64,000 nt of DNA from Variovorax ginsengisoli (GTDB lineage: Bacteria > Pseudomonadota > Gammaproteobacteria > Burkholderiales > Burkholderiaceae_C). Positions 1 through 8,293 of the stretch are shown one piece after another (position 1 is the stretch's first letter; every line of letters starts with the position of its first letter). The notes below the pieces were generated by a model. The model had not been told where the DNA came from and ran no database searches. It saw only the letters and a list, made by a program, of their open reading frames with translations. The position numbers and the translations under genes were made by a program. The DNA lies in the NCBI RefSeq assembly GCF_030486595.1, contig NZ_JAUJZH010000023.1, positions 1 through 64,000 of the forward strand. The letters run 5' to 3'.

Positions 1-591
1 CTTCTTCTTGGCCTTCATGATGTTGGGCAAGGTCACGTAGCGCGGCTCGTTCAGGCGCAGGTCGGTCGTGATGACGGCCGGCACGGAAAGAGAAATGGTC
101 TCCAGGCCGCCGTCGACTTCACGTGTCACGTTGACCTTGTCGCCCGCCACTTCGACCTTCGAGGCGAAGGTCGCCTGCGGAAGATCGGCCAGCGCCGCCA
201 GCATCTGGCCGGTCTGGTTGGCGTCGTCGTCGATCGCCTGCTTGCCCAGGATGATCAAGCCGGGCTGCTCCTTGTCGACCAGCGCCTTCAGCAGCTTGGC
301 GACGGCCAGCGGCTGCAGCTCTTCGGTGGTCTCGACCAGGATGCCGCGGTCGGCGCCGATGGCCATCGCGGTGCGCAGGGTTTCCTGGCACTTCGCGTCG
401 CCGCACGAGACCGCGATGATCTCGGTGGCGGCGCCCTTCTCCTTCAAGCGCACGGCTTCTTCGACGGCGATCTCGTCGAAGGGGTTCATGCTCATCTTCA
501 CGTTGGCAATGTCGACGCCGGTGCCGTCGCTCTTCACGCGCACCTTGACGTTGTAGTCGACGACCCGCTTGACGGGGACCAGGATCTTCAT
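1..591 (-). CDS. etfB: Electron transfer flavoprotein beta subunit (partial)
   Basis: Small subunit of the ETF heterodimer, which accepts electrons from acyl-CoA dehydrogenases and passes them to ETF:quinone oxidoreductase. The frame begins MKILVPVKRVVDYNVKV at 591 and reads 197 codons to the window edge without a stop, so about 50 C-terminal residues are missing. Visible family motifs are the nucleotide-binding stretch GKQAIDDDANQTGQ (residues 117-130) and the ETF-beta signature around VTREVDGGLETI (155-166). It lies 30 nt downstream of a Bug receptor gene in a beta-oxidation operon with two acyl-CoA dehydrogenases, its natural electron donors. etfA probably follows beyond the edge (inference). 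Confidence 0.95.
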   Translation of the reverse strand, partial: MKILVPVKRVVDYNVKVRVKSDGTGVDIANVKMSMNPFDEIAVEEAVRLKEKGAATEIIAVSCGDAKCQETLRTAMAIGADRGILVETTEELQPLAVAKLLKALVDKEQPGLIILGKQAIDDDANQTGQMLAALADLPQATFASKVEVAGDKVNVTREVDGGLETISLSVPAVITTDLRLNEPRYVTLPNIMKAKKK

Positions 592-621
592 GGTTGGCAC
601 TCCTTCAGTCTTGAATTGAAC

Positions 622-1638
622 TCACTCGAGCTTGGCGCCCGATTGCTTGATCAGGCGCTCCCAGATCGGGCGCTCCTTTTGGTACGCGGCCGCGAAGGCC
701 TCGGGCGAGCTGTCCTTGATTTCGAAGCCCATCGCTGCGACCTTGGCCTGCACGTCGGGCTGCTGCGTCGCCTTGCGCACCTCGTCGGCCAGCCGCTGCA
801 CGATCGGCTTCGGTGTGTTGGCCGGCGCCGCGATCGCCAGCCAGCCGGTGACCCGATAGGCCTCGTCCTTCAGGCCCTGCTCGGCCAGCGTCGGCACGTT
901 GGGCAGGGTGCTCATCCGGCGTTCGCCGGTGACGCCGATGGCCTTGAGCTTGCCGGCCTCGATGTGCGGCTTGGCCACCAGCGCGCTGGCGTAGGCCATC
1001 TGGATCTGGCCGCCGATCAGGTCCTGCAGCATCGGCGCCTCGCCCTTGTAGGCCACATGGTTCATGTCGGCCTTCTGCGTCAGGCTCATGTGGGCGCCGG
1101 CCAGGTGTGGATAGGCGCCCACGCCGTACGAGCCATAGGCCAGCTTGCCCTTGTTGGCGCTGGCGTACTGCAGCAGCTCGGGGCCGGTCTTGACCGGCAC
1201 GCTCGGATGCACCACCAGCACCAGCGGCGCCATCGCGATCTGGTAGACCAGCGTGAGGTCGCGCTGCGTGTCGTAGGGCAGCTTCTCGTACAGGAACTGG
1301 TTGGTCAGCAGCGAATTGCTCAGCGACAGCACGATGGTGTAGCCGTCCGGCGCCGCCTTGGCGACCGCGTCGGTGCCGATGATGCCGGCGGCACCGGGCT
1401 TGTTGTCGATGACCACGGGCTGGCCCAGGCCGGCCGCCAGCTTCTCGCCGATCACCCGTGCCAGCACGTCGGTGGCGCCGCCGGCGGCGAAGGGCACGAC
1501 CATCTTGATCGGCTTGCTGGGCCAGGCTGGCTGCGCCTGGGCCGACGAGAGGCCGCACAGCGCGGCGGCCGAGGCAGCGGCACAGAGCCAGGCTCGGCGG
1601 CTCGTGGTGGGGTGGGTCATGGGTGTCTCCGGGTTCAT
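622..1638 (-). CDS. Bug/TctC-family periplasmic substrate-binding protein
   Basis: 338-residue periplasmic receptor of the tripartite tricarboxylate transporter type. The N-terminus has a twin Arg (SRRAWL) followed by a hydrophobic stretch and a probable cleavage near AQAQ|PAWP, so export by Sec or possibly Tat is likely. The mature start, PSKPIKMVVPFAAGGATDVLAR, is split here as PSKPIKMVVPF and AAGGATDVLAR; it is the hallmark of Bug proteins, whose AGG-TD loop binds the substrate carboxylate. A second ATG at 1620 is also possible as start. No TctA/TctB membrane genes are nearby, as is usual for Burkholderiales Bug orphans. Context suggests a carboxylate or dicarboxylate ligand feeding the adjacent CoA-dependent pathway (inference). 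Confidence 0.88.
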   Translation of the reverse strand: MNPETPMTHPTTSRRAWLCAAASAAALCGLSSAQAQPAWPSKPIKMVVPFAAGGATDVLARVIGEKLAAGLGQPVVIDNKPGAAGIIGTDAVAKAAPDGYTIVLSLSNSLLTNQFLYEKLPYDTQRDLTLVYQIAMAPLVLVVHPSVPVKTGPELLQYASANKGKLAYGSYGVGAYPHLAGAHMSLTQKADMNHVAYKGEAPMLQDLIGGQIQMAYASALVAKPHIEAGKLKAIGVTGERRMSTLPNVPTLAEQGLKDEAYRVTGWLAIAAPANTPKPIVQRLADEVRKATQQPDVQAKVAAMGFEIKDSSPEAFAAAYQKERPIWERLIKQSGAKLE

Positions 1639-1659
1639 TTGTTTATCAGGGATCGGTCG

Positions 1660-3579
1660 CTATTGCAGGATGACCTGCGTCTTGAAAGGCAGCCGGCCCA
1701 GGGCCTGCTGCAGCTGCTGGCGCAACGGCTCGGCCTGCACGCCCGCGGCCGCGGCGTCGATCCGCACCTTGAGCGCGTTGTCGCCATCGACCTCGACCAG
1801 CGGCCGCGCCGCGGCGTCGAGGCCCAGTTCGGTGCAGGCTTCGCCGACCATCGCCTCGGCCACCCGGCGCGCGGCCATCGCGCGCAGCTCGGGCTTGTAG
1901 ATCTTGCCGACATTGGTCATCGGCATGCTCTCGATCACGATCACCGAACGCGGCTTGGCGGGTGCCTCGTCGACCCGCGCGGCGGCGAACTCGAGCAGTT
2001 CGGCCTCGCTGGCCGAAGCGCCGGGGATCAGGGTCGCGAACACCACCGGCAGCTCGCCGGCGTAGGCATCGGGCGCGCCGACCGCGGCGCACAGCTGCAC
2101 TGCGGGGTGGGCGCCGAGCGCGTCCTCGATCACCTTCGGATCGATGTTGTGGCCGCTGCGGATGATCAGGTCCTTGGAGCGGCCGCTGAGGTTCAGCCGG
2201 CCGTCGCCGTCGAGCCAGCCGAGGTCGCCGGTGGCCAGCCAGCCGTCGGCGGTGAAGGCCTTGGCGTTGTCGGCCGGGTCGACGAAGCCCGAGAACAGGT
2301 TCGGCGACTTGAACAGCACCATGCCCTGCGCGCCCGCCGGCAGGTCGCGGTCGCTGGCGTTGCCGTCAGCGTCCAGTTTCACGACGCGCAGCTGCGAATA
2401 CGGCAGCCGGAAGCCGACGCAGCCGGCCGGCCCGACGACGCCGGGCGGCGTGATGGTCGAGATGCCCGCCATCTCGGTCATGCCGAGGCTCTCGTGCACG
2501 TGCAGGCCGAACAGCCGCTCGAAGCGGGCCGCGAGTTCGGGCGCGAGCACGGCGGCACCGGTGCGGCAGTAGTTGATCGACGAGATGTCGGCGCCGTCCA
2601 GCGGCACGTTCGCCAGCGCCGCCAGCACGGTCGGCACCGCCGACAGCGAGGTCGGCCGGTACTTCTCGACCAGCCGCCAGTAGTTGGCCAGCACCTGCTT
2701 GTTGCGCAGCAGCGCGGTGGTCGGGATGATGACTTCGACGCCCGCCGACAGCGAAGCCAGGGATGCCGGCAACACGCCGGCGACGTGGAACAGCGGGTAG
2801 CCATTGATCGACGCGTCGTTCGGGCCCTGGCCCGTCATGTTGACGCTGGCCCAGGCCGTGAACACCTGCGCGCCATGGCTGTGGCGCGCGAGCTTGGGCG
2901 CTCCGGTCGTGCCGCCGGTATGGAAGTAGGCGGCGATGTCGCCCGGCGCGATGTCGCGGCCGCTGGCCAGCCGGTCGTCGGGCTCGGCGGCGCGCAAGGC
3001 GCCGAAATCGGCCACGCCATCGGGCAGGTCGCCGGCGCTGCCGGGCGCCTCGTCGTGCGGCGCCACCCGCAGCACCGTGGTCAGCGTGGGCACCTGGCCG
3101 CGCAGGCGCATCGCCTTCGACCACATGCCGGACTCGGCGTCCGAGCCGTAGGCGATCAGCACCTTGGCCCGGCCCGCGGTCATCAGCGCCACCAGCTTCT
3201 CGTCGGTCAGCAGGGGATTGAGCGGCTGCACGATGCCGGCCGCCTCGCCGCCCCAGAGCGCCAGGTGGTAGTCGAGGCAGCCCGGCAGCAGCACCGCCAC
3301 TGCGTCGTCGGGGCCGACGCCGAGCCGGTGCAGCAGGTTCGCGGTCTGGTGGATGCCGGCCAGCAACTGCGCGTAGGACCAGCGGATCGGCGCGTCGGCC
3401 GGGTCGCCGGTGCGCAGGAAGGTCAGCGCGGTCTTGTCGCCGAAGGCGGCGCCGGAATTGCGGAAGATCTCGTAGGTGCTGCGCACCGTGAGCGCTTCGG
3501 CCAGCGGCGCGGCCTCGAGCTTTCGGATGTCGTCGAGGCTGCGAATCGGAAACGATGCGCGAAAGGGCGCTGCGCTCAT
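1660..3579 (-). CDS. AMP-forming acyl-CoA synthetase (acyl-CoA ligase)
   Basis: 639-residue member of the ANL adenylate-forming family, which activates a carboxylate to acyl-AMP and then acyl-CoA. The P-loop-like A3 motif FHTGGTTGAPKLARHSH lies at about residues 219-235. The C-terminal hinge region SGRSKDLIIRSGHNIDP and the catalytic-lysine stretch TNVGKIYKPELR are both present. It is 21 nt upstream of a Bug receptor and downstream of another, inside the beta-oxidation operon, so it most likely activates the acid taken up by these systems. The substrate cannot be read from the sequence; a role like PimA (dicarboxylate-CoA ligase) is an inference from the neighbours. Confidence 0.88.
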   Translation of the reverse strand: MSAAPFRASFPIRSLDDIRKLEAAPLAEALTVRSTYEIFRNSGAAFGDKTALTFLRTGDPADAPIRWSYAQLLAGIHQTANLLHRLGVGPDDAVAVLLPGCLDYHLALWGGEAAGIVQPLNPLLTDEKLVALMTAGRAKVLIAYGSDAESGMWSKAMRLRGQVPTLTTVLRVAPHDEAPGSAGDLPDGVADFGALRAAEPDDRLASGRDIAPGDIAAYFHTGGTTGAPKLARHSHGAQVFTAWASVNMTGQGPNDASINGYPLFHVAGVLPASLASLSAGVEVIIPTTALLRNKQVLANYWRLVEKYRPTSLSAVPTVLAALANVPLDGADISSINYCRTGAAVLAPELAARFERLFGLHVHESLGMTEMAGISTITPPGVVGPAGCVGFRLPYSQLRVVKLDADGNASDRDLPAGAQGMVLFKSPNLFSGFVDPADNAKAFTADGWLATGDLGWLDGDGRLNLSGRSKDLIIRSGHNIDPKVIEDALGAHPAVQLCAAVGAPDAYAGELPVVFATLIPGASASEAELLEFAAARVDEAPAKPRSVIVIESMPMTNVGKIYKPELRAMAARRVAEAMVGEACTELGLDAAARPLVEVDGDNALKVRIDAAAAGVQAEPLRQQLQQALGRLPFKTQVILQ

Positions 3580-3645
3580 GGTCCTGTCTCCTGCAAATGT
3601 CGTTGCCCGATCATGCGCCGGGCGGGCCGCGGCGCAAATCGCCGG

Positions 3646-4644
3646 CTATTGGTTCTTGATGTTGTTGTCGCGGATCACCTTGCCCCAGCGCTCGTAGTCC
3701 TGGCGCATGCGGGCCGTCATCTGCTCGGGCGTCTGGAAGGCCGCGAAGGTGCCCACGCCTTCGAGCTTGCCTTGCACTTCCTTGTCGGCCAGCGCCTTCT
3801 TGAGTTCCGTGTTCAGGCGTGCGATCACGTCCTTGGGGGTGCCGGCCGGCGCCAGCATGCCGCCCCACGAGGTGGCATCGAAACCGGGGAAGCCTTGTTC
3901 GGCGACCGTCTTGACATCGGGCAGCAGGCTCAGCCGCTTGGACGAGCCGACCGCGATGGCGCGCAGGGTGCCCGAGCGGATGTGGGGCAGCACCGCGATC
4001 AGGTCCGAGAACATCATCGGCACCTGGCCGCCGATCAGGTCGGTCACGGCCGGCGCGCTGCCGCGGTAGGGCACGTGCTGCATCTCGAACTTGCCCACGT
4101 TCTTGAGGCTTTCGGTCGTCAGGTGGCCGAAGCTGCCGGCACCCGCGGTGGTGTAGTTGAAGGTGCCGCCGTCGGCACGGGCCTTGGCGATCAGCTGCTG
4201 CAGGCCGGTGACCTCGGGCAGCGCCTTGGGGTTCACGACCATCACGATCGGCAGGTCGTAGGTGGTGCCGACCGGCGTGAAGCTCTTGAAGATGTCGTAG
4301 CTGGTGGGGCCGTAGAGGTGGCCGGCCAGCAGGGTCGGCGTGGCCAGCATCACGAGCGTGTAGCCGTCCGGCGCCGCCTTGGCCGCGATCGCTGCGCCGA
4401 TGGTGCCGGAGGCGCCGCCGCGGTTGTCGATCAGCACCGGCTGCTTGAGGCCTTGCGCCATCTTCTGGCCGATGATGCGGGTCGCGACGTCGGTCGGGCC
4501 GCCGGCCGGGAAGGGCACGATGATGGTGATCGGCTTGGTCGGAAAAGCCTGGGCGAAGGCGCCGCCGGCGAGAAGCGGCAGTGCCAGGGCGAGCAGGGCG
4601 CGGCGCGCCGGATTGCGAACGGAAACGGGAAGGCGAAAGGACAT
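3646..4644 (-). CDS. Bug/TctC-family periplasmic substrate-binding protein
   Basis: Second Bug receptor of the operon, 332 residues. The N-terminus is basic (MSFRLPVSVRNPARR) followed by a hydrophobic core ending AGGAFA|QAFPTKP, a good Sec signal peptide. The family fingerprint ITIIVPFPAGGPTDVATR follows directly. It is clearly a paralogue of the protein at 622-1638 rather than a recent duplicate, since much of the sequence differs. It sits 19 nt after the CoA-transferase stop and 66 nt before the acyl-CoA synthetase, so uptake and activation genes are interleaved. Two receptors in one operon may reflect two ligands or one redundant pair. Confidence 0.87.
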   Translation of the reverse strand: MSFRLPVSVRNPARRALLALALPLLAGGAFAQAFPTKPITIIVPFPAGGPTDVATRIIGQKMAQGLKQPVLIDNRGGASGTIGAAIAAKAAPDGYTLVMLATPTLLAGHLYGPTSYDIFKSFTPVGTTYDLPIVMVVNPKALPEVTGLQQLIAKARADGGTFNYTTAGAGSFGHLTTESLKNVGKFEMQHVPYRGSAPAVTDLIGGQVPMMFSDLIAVLPHIRSGTLRAIAVGSSKRLSLLPDVKTVAEQGFPGFDATSWGGMLAPAGTPKDVIARLNTELKKALADKEVQGKLEGVGTFAAFQTPEQMTARMRQDYERWGKVIRDNNIKNQ

Positions 4645-4663
4645 TGGGTACGGTTCAGTGGCG

Positions 4664-5863
4664 TCAGAGGACGCCGTTGGATTTCAGTTGCGAGAGCTTT
4701 TCGTCGGACAGGCCGAGCAGCGACTGCAGCACCTCGTGCGTGCCTTCGCCGAGCTGGGGCGGTGCATTGCGCACCGGCAGCCGCTCGCCGTCGAAGCGGT
4801 AGGGCGGGGCCAGCACGTTGACCGTGCCGGCCACCGGATGCGGCTGCGTGGTCACGAGGCCGGCCTCGGTGGCGCGCTTCGATTGCAGCGCCTCGAGCAG
4901 ACCGAGCACCTCGCCGCACGGGATGCCCGAGCGGGTCAGCTGCGCGAGCAGCGCGCCGCGCTTGCGACGGCCGAGCTCGCGGTTGATCTCGGGCATCAGC
5001 GCCGCGCGGTTGGCGGAACGCAGGATGTTGGTCTTGAAGCGCTCGTCGGCCGCGAGGTCGGGCCGCTCGATCACGTCGGTGCAGAAGCGCGCGAACTGGC
5101 TGTTGTTGCCGACCGTGATCACCAGCGGTCCGTCTTCGGCGTCGAACACGCCGTAGGGCACGATCGACGGATGCGCGTTGCCGTAGCGCGGCGGGTCTTC
5201 GCCCAGCAGCAGCGCCTCGAGGCCGTAGTAGGCCGTGATCATCAGGCCGCAGTCGAACAGCGCCATCTCGACGTGGCGGCCACGGCCGGTCTTCTGGCGT
5301 TCGAACAGCGCCGCCAGGATGGCTTGCGCCGAGTACATGCCGGTGAACAGGTCGACCGCGGCGACACCGAACTTGAGCGGCGGCTGGTCGGCTTCGCCGT
5401 TGATCGCCATCAGGCCGGCCTCGCCCTGCACCACCAGGTCGTAGCCGGGGCGCGCGGCCTCGGGGCCGGTGCGGTCGTAGCCCGAGATCGAGCAATAAAC
5501 CAGGCCCGGGTTGATCTCGCGCAGGGCCTCGTAGCCCAGGCCGAGCTTGTCGATGCCGCCGAACTTGAAGTTCTGGATCAGCACGTCGCACTTCTTGACC
5601 AGCTCGCGCACGAGCTCCTGGCCTTCGGCCGTCTGCAGGTCGATCGCGACCGAGCGCTTGTTGCGGTTGACGCTGTTGAAGTAGGCGGTCTCGGTGTTGC
5701 CGACGCGCAGGCCCCAGTCGCGCGTGTCGTCGCCGCGCACCGGGTGCTCGACCTTGATCACCTCGGCGCCGAAATCGGCCAGCACCATGCCGCACCAGGG
5801 GCCGGCCAGGATGCGCGAGAGGTCGAGCACGCGGACGCCCGCGAGCGGCAGCGCGCCGTTCAT
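4664..5863 (-). CDS. CaiB/BaiF-family CoA-transferase (class III)
   Basis: 399-residue class III CoA-transferase, a fold known for formyl-CoA and carnitine CoA-transferases that move CoA between carboxylic acids. The start at 5863 is chosen because MNGALPLAGVRVLDLSRILAG is the canonical N-terminus and the ATG overlaps the upstream TGA (TGATG), implying translational coupling. The in-frame extension upstream is antisense-like sequence. The conserved catalytic Asp falls at D171 in AAVDLFTGMYS, and GYDRTGPEAARPGYD matches the family core. In this operon it could offer an ATP-independent way to load CoA on the substrate, parallel to the AMP-forming ligase (inference). Confidence 0.9.
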   Translation of the reverse strand: MNGALPLAGVRVLDLSRILAGPWCGMVLADFGAEVIKVEHPVRGDDTRDWGLRVGNTETAYFNSVNRNKRSVAIDLQTAEGQELVRELVKKCDVLIQNFKFGGIDKLGLGYEALREINPGLVYCSISGYDRTGPEAARPGYDLVVQGEAGLMAINGEADQPPLKFGVAAVDLFTGMYSAQAILAALFERQKTGRGRHVEMALFDCGLMITAYYGLEALLLGEDPPRYGNAHPSIVPYGVFDAEDGPLVITVGNNSQFARFCTDVIERPDLAADERFKTNILRSANRAALMPEINRELGRRKRGALLAQLTRSGIPCGEVLGLLEALQSKRATEAGLVTTQPHPVAGTVNVLAPPYRFDGERLPVRNAPPQLGEGTHEVLQSLLGLSDEKLSQLKSNGVL

Positions 5864-6999
5864 CAGTGGACCTCCTTGCCGAGCGCGATGTAGCGCTGCA
5901 GGTGGTGGTCCTCGTCGCCGAGCTGGTGGTCGATCATGACCAGGCGCTTGGCGTAGTGGGCCAGTGGCAGTTCCCAGGTCATGCCGATGCCGCCGTGCAG
6001 CTGGATGCTCTCTTCGGCCACCAGCGAGCCGATGCGGCCGATGCTGAACTTGGCCGCCGACAGCGCGCGCTCGCGCGTCACGCGGTCGGCGTCGATGGCC
6101 GCTGCCGCGTTGATGACCGCCGAGCGGGCCTGCTCGATCTCGAGCAGCAGGTCGGCCATGCGGTGCTGCAGCGCCTGGAAGCTGCCGATCAGCATGCCGA
6201 ACTGCTTGCGCGTGCGCAGGTACTCGAGCGTTTCGGTCTTCGCCGCTTCCATGGCGCCCAGCGCCTCGGCGCACAGGGCGAGCACGCCGCGGCCGATGGC
6301 GCGCTCCAGCGTGGCGTGGGCCTGCCCTTCGGTGCCGAGCAGTGCATCGGCGCCGAGCGCGAGCTTGTCGAAGCGGAGCTCGGCCACGCGGCCGCCATCG
6401 ATCGCGGGGCAATCGCGCGCCGCCAGGCCGGCGGTCTTCGCCGGCACCAGGAACAGCGAGATGCCGGCTTCGTCGTCGACCGCACCCGCGGTGCGCGCCG
6501 AGACCACGAACAGGTCGGCCTGCGCGCCCTGCTGCACCACCACCTTGGCGCCGTCGAGCACCCAGCCGTCAGCGCTTCGCGCGGCACGCGTCTCGACGCG
6601 CGCGAGTTCGTAATGGCTGCCGGCTTCGTCGTGCGCCAGCGTCGCGATCGTGGTGCCGCCGATGATTTCGGCGAGCAGCGCCTTCTGCGTTTCGTTGCCC
6701 GCAGCCGAGATCGCCTCGCCGGCCATCACGGCGCCCAGCAGCGGCTCGACCACCAGGCCGCGGCCCAGCGCCTCGAAGACCACCGCGATATCGAAGCCGC
6801 CGCCACCGAAGCCGCCGTCGGCCTCGCCGAACAGCGCGCCGATCACGCCGAGCTCGGCGAACTGGCGCCAGATATCGGCGCTGAAGCCTTCGGGCGATTT
6901 CGCGATGCGGTCGCGCGTGTCGAAGGCGTACTGTTCCGCGATGAAGCGGTTCAGGCTGTCGGCGAGCATGCGCCGGTCTTCGCTGTGTTCGAAATTCAT
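5863..6999 (-). CDS. Acyl-CoA dehydrogenase, PimD-like small subunit
   Basis: 378-residue acyl-CoA dehydrogenase. It starts MNFEHSEDRRMLADSLNRF and keeps the three-domain acyl-CoA dehydrogenase layout, ending with a C-terminal helical domain containing SIQLHGGIGMTWE. The N-terminal pattern with LFGEADGGFGGGG resembles proteins annotated as the small subunit of pimeloyl-CoA dehydrogenase. It is 10 nt downstream of the larger acyl-CoA dehydrogenase gene, so the two probably form a heteromer, as PimC and PimD do in Rhodopseudomonas palustris. It would introduce the alpha-beta double bond in the acyl-CoA and pass electrons to ETF, whose beta subunit gene lies in the same operon. The exact substrate is inferred. 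Confidence 0.85.
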   Translation of the reverse strand: MNFEHSEDRRMLADSLNRFIAEQYAFDTRDRIAKSPEGFSADIWRQFAELGVIGALFGEADGGFGGGGFDIAVVFEALGRGLVVEPLLGAVMAGEAISAAGNETQKALLAEIIGGTTIATLAHDEAGSHYELARVETRAARSADGWVLDGAKVVVQQGAQADLFVVSARTAGAVDDEAGISLFLVPAKTAGLAARDCPAIDGGRVAELRFDKLALGADALLGTEGQAHATLERAIGRGVLALCAEALGAMEAAKTETLEYLRTRKQFGMLIGSFQALQHRMADLLLEIEQARSAVINAAAAIDADRVTRERALSAAKFSIGRIGSLVAEESIQLHGGIGMTWELPLAHYAKRLVMIDHQLGDEDHHLQRYIALGKEVH

Positions 7000-7009
7000 G
7001 GCGTTGCCT

Positions 7010-8218
7010 TCAGAGCCCCAGGATCATCTTGGAGATGATGTTCTTCTGGATTTCATTGGAGCCGCCGAAGATCGACAGCTTGCGGTTGTTGAAATAGCGC
7101 GCCGCCGCGGCGGCCGAATACTCGGGGCCGAACGGATGGCCGTCGAAGCCGTCCTCGAGCGCCTCGGCCACGAAGGGCCGCGCCTGCGCGCCCATCGCGC
7201 GCCGCGCCAGCGAGGAGATCTCCTGCCGGATCTCGGTGCCGCGGATCTTCAGCATCGAGCTCTCGGCCCCCGGCACGCCGCCGCCGGCCACCGCCGCGAT
7301 CACGCGGAGGTTGGTGGTCTTCATGTTCTCGAGGTCGATCTCGACCCGGGCCATGCGCGCGGCGAAGGCCGGGTCCTCGGCCAGCGGGCGGCCGTTCTTG
7401 CGCTGCCTCGCGGCGATCGCCTTGAGCTGCGCCATCGCGGCCACCGAGAAGCCGACGCCGGCGATGTTGGTGCGCTCGTAGGTCAGCAGGTACTTGGCGC
7501 AGGTCCAGCCCTTGTCTTCCTCGCCGACCAGGTTCTCGGCCGGCACCCGCACGTCGGAGAAGAACACCTCGTTGACCTCGTGCTCGCCGTCGAGCGTGAT
7601 GATCGGCCGCACCTCGACGCCGGGCGACTTCATGTCGATCAAGAGGAAGCTGATGCCTTCCTGCTTTTTGGCCTCGCGGTTGGTGCGCACCAGGCAGAAG
7701 ATCATGTCTGCGTGCTGGCCGAGCGTGGTCCAGGTCTTCTGGCCGTTGACGATGTAGTGGTCGCCCTGGGCGTCGATGCCGCGCACCGCCTGGGTCTTGA
7801 CCGAGGCGAGATCGGATCCCGCGCCGGGCTCCGAGTAGCCCTGGCACCACCAGTCGCTGCCGTCGAGGATGCGCGGCAGCCAGTAGCGCTTTTGCGCCTC
7901 GCTGCCGTACTTGATCAGCACCGGGCCGAGCATGTTGACGCCGAAGGGCACGATGCGCGGCGCGTGGGCGAGCGCGCATTCGTTCTCGAAGATGAACTTC
8001 TCGACCGCGCTCCAGCCCGGGCCGCCGTACTGTTCGGGCCAATGGTTGGCGAGCCAGCCGCGGGCGTTGAGGATGGCGTGCCATTCCTGCATGTCGGCCT
8101 TCGACAGATGCTTGCCGGTGGCGACCTTGTCGGAGAGGCGGGCCGGCAGCTTGTCGGCCAGGAAGGCACGCACTTCGCTGCGGAAGGCTTCTTCTTCGGG
8201 GGTGAAGTTCAGGTCCAT
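7010..8218 (-). CDS. Acyl-CoA dehydrogenase, PimC-like large subunit
   Basis: 402-residue acyl-CoA dehydrogenase starting MDLNFTPEEEAFRSEVRAFL. FAD and substrate signatures are visible: QGYSEPGAGSDLASVKT in the middle domain and GGSNEIQKNIISKMILGL at the C-terminus. The NHWPEQYGGPGWS stretch is typical of the PimC-type large subunit group. It lies directly upstream of the small-subunit-like gene (10 nt gap), supporting a two-subunit enzyme. A 60-bp dispersed repeat separates it from the thiolase gene above. Its ribosome-binding site, AGAAGGACCC, is just after that repeat, so the repeat occupies nearly the whole intergenic gap inside the operon. Confidence 0.87.
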   Translation of the reverse strand: MDLNFTPEEEAFRSEVRAFLADKLPARLSDKVATGKHLSKADMQEWHAILNARGWLANHWPEQYGGPGWSAVEKFIFENECALAHAPRIVPFGVNMLGPVLIKYGSEAQKRYWLPRILDGSDWWCQGYSEPGAGSDLASVKTQAVRGIDAQGDHYIVNGQKTWTTLGQHADMIFCLVRTNREAKKQEGISFLLIDMKSPGVEVRPIITLDGEHEVNEVFFSDVRVPAENLVGEEDKGWTCAKYLLTYERTNIAGVGFSVAAMAQLKAIAARQRKNGRPLAEDPAFAARMARVEIDLENMKTTNLRVIAAVAGGGVPGAESSMLKIRGTEIRQEISSLARRAMGAQARPFVAEALEDGFDGHPFGPEYSAAAAARYFNNRKLSIFGGSNEIQKNIISKMILGL

Positions 8219-8233
8219 GTTGGGTCCTTCTAG

Positions 8234-8293
8234 TCAGTTGAGGACAGAGCAAAAACTGCTTCGCAGTTTCTTGGTCTGTCCCGCAAGGTCTCA
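8234..8293 (-). repeat. Dispersed 60-bp palindromic repeat, family A (copy 1)
   Basis: Read on the minus strand it opens TGAGACCTTGCGGGAC, where the TGA is the thiolase stop codon, and closes TCCTCAACTGA. Inside are inverted arms GGACAGA/TCTGTCC (7 bp) around AAACTGC/GCAGTTT (7 bp), so the RNA can fold into a long interrupted hairpin. The same element is at 20889-20948, 22287-22346 and as an array at 59545-59766. This copy lies between two genes of one operon. Confidence 0.93.

Noticed and set aside
616..4821. A very long open frame (over 1,400 codons) on the plus strand across the left operon
   Set aside because: It is antisense to four well-supported genes; the protein is Arg/Gly/His/Leu-rich with no domain, a normal effect of high-GC third positions on the other strand.
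8234..8290. Peptide-like sequence LRPCGTDQETA... readable through family A repeats
   Set aside because: It is a translation of the repeat in a chance frame at the ends of antisense frames, not a gene.
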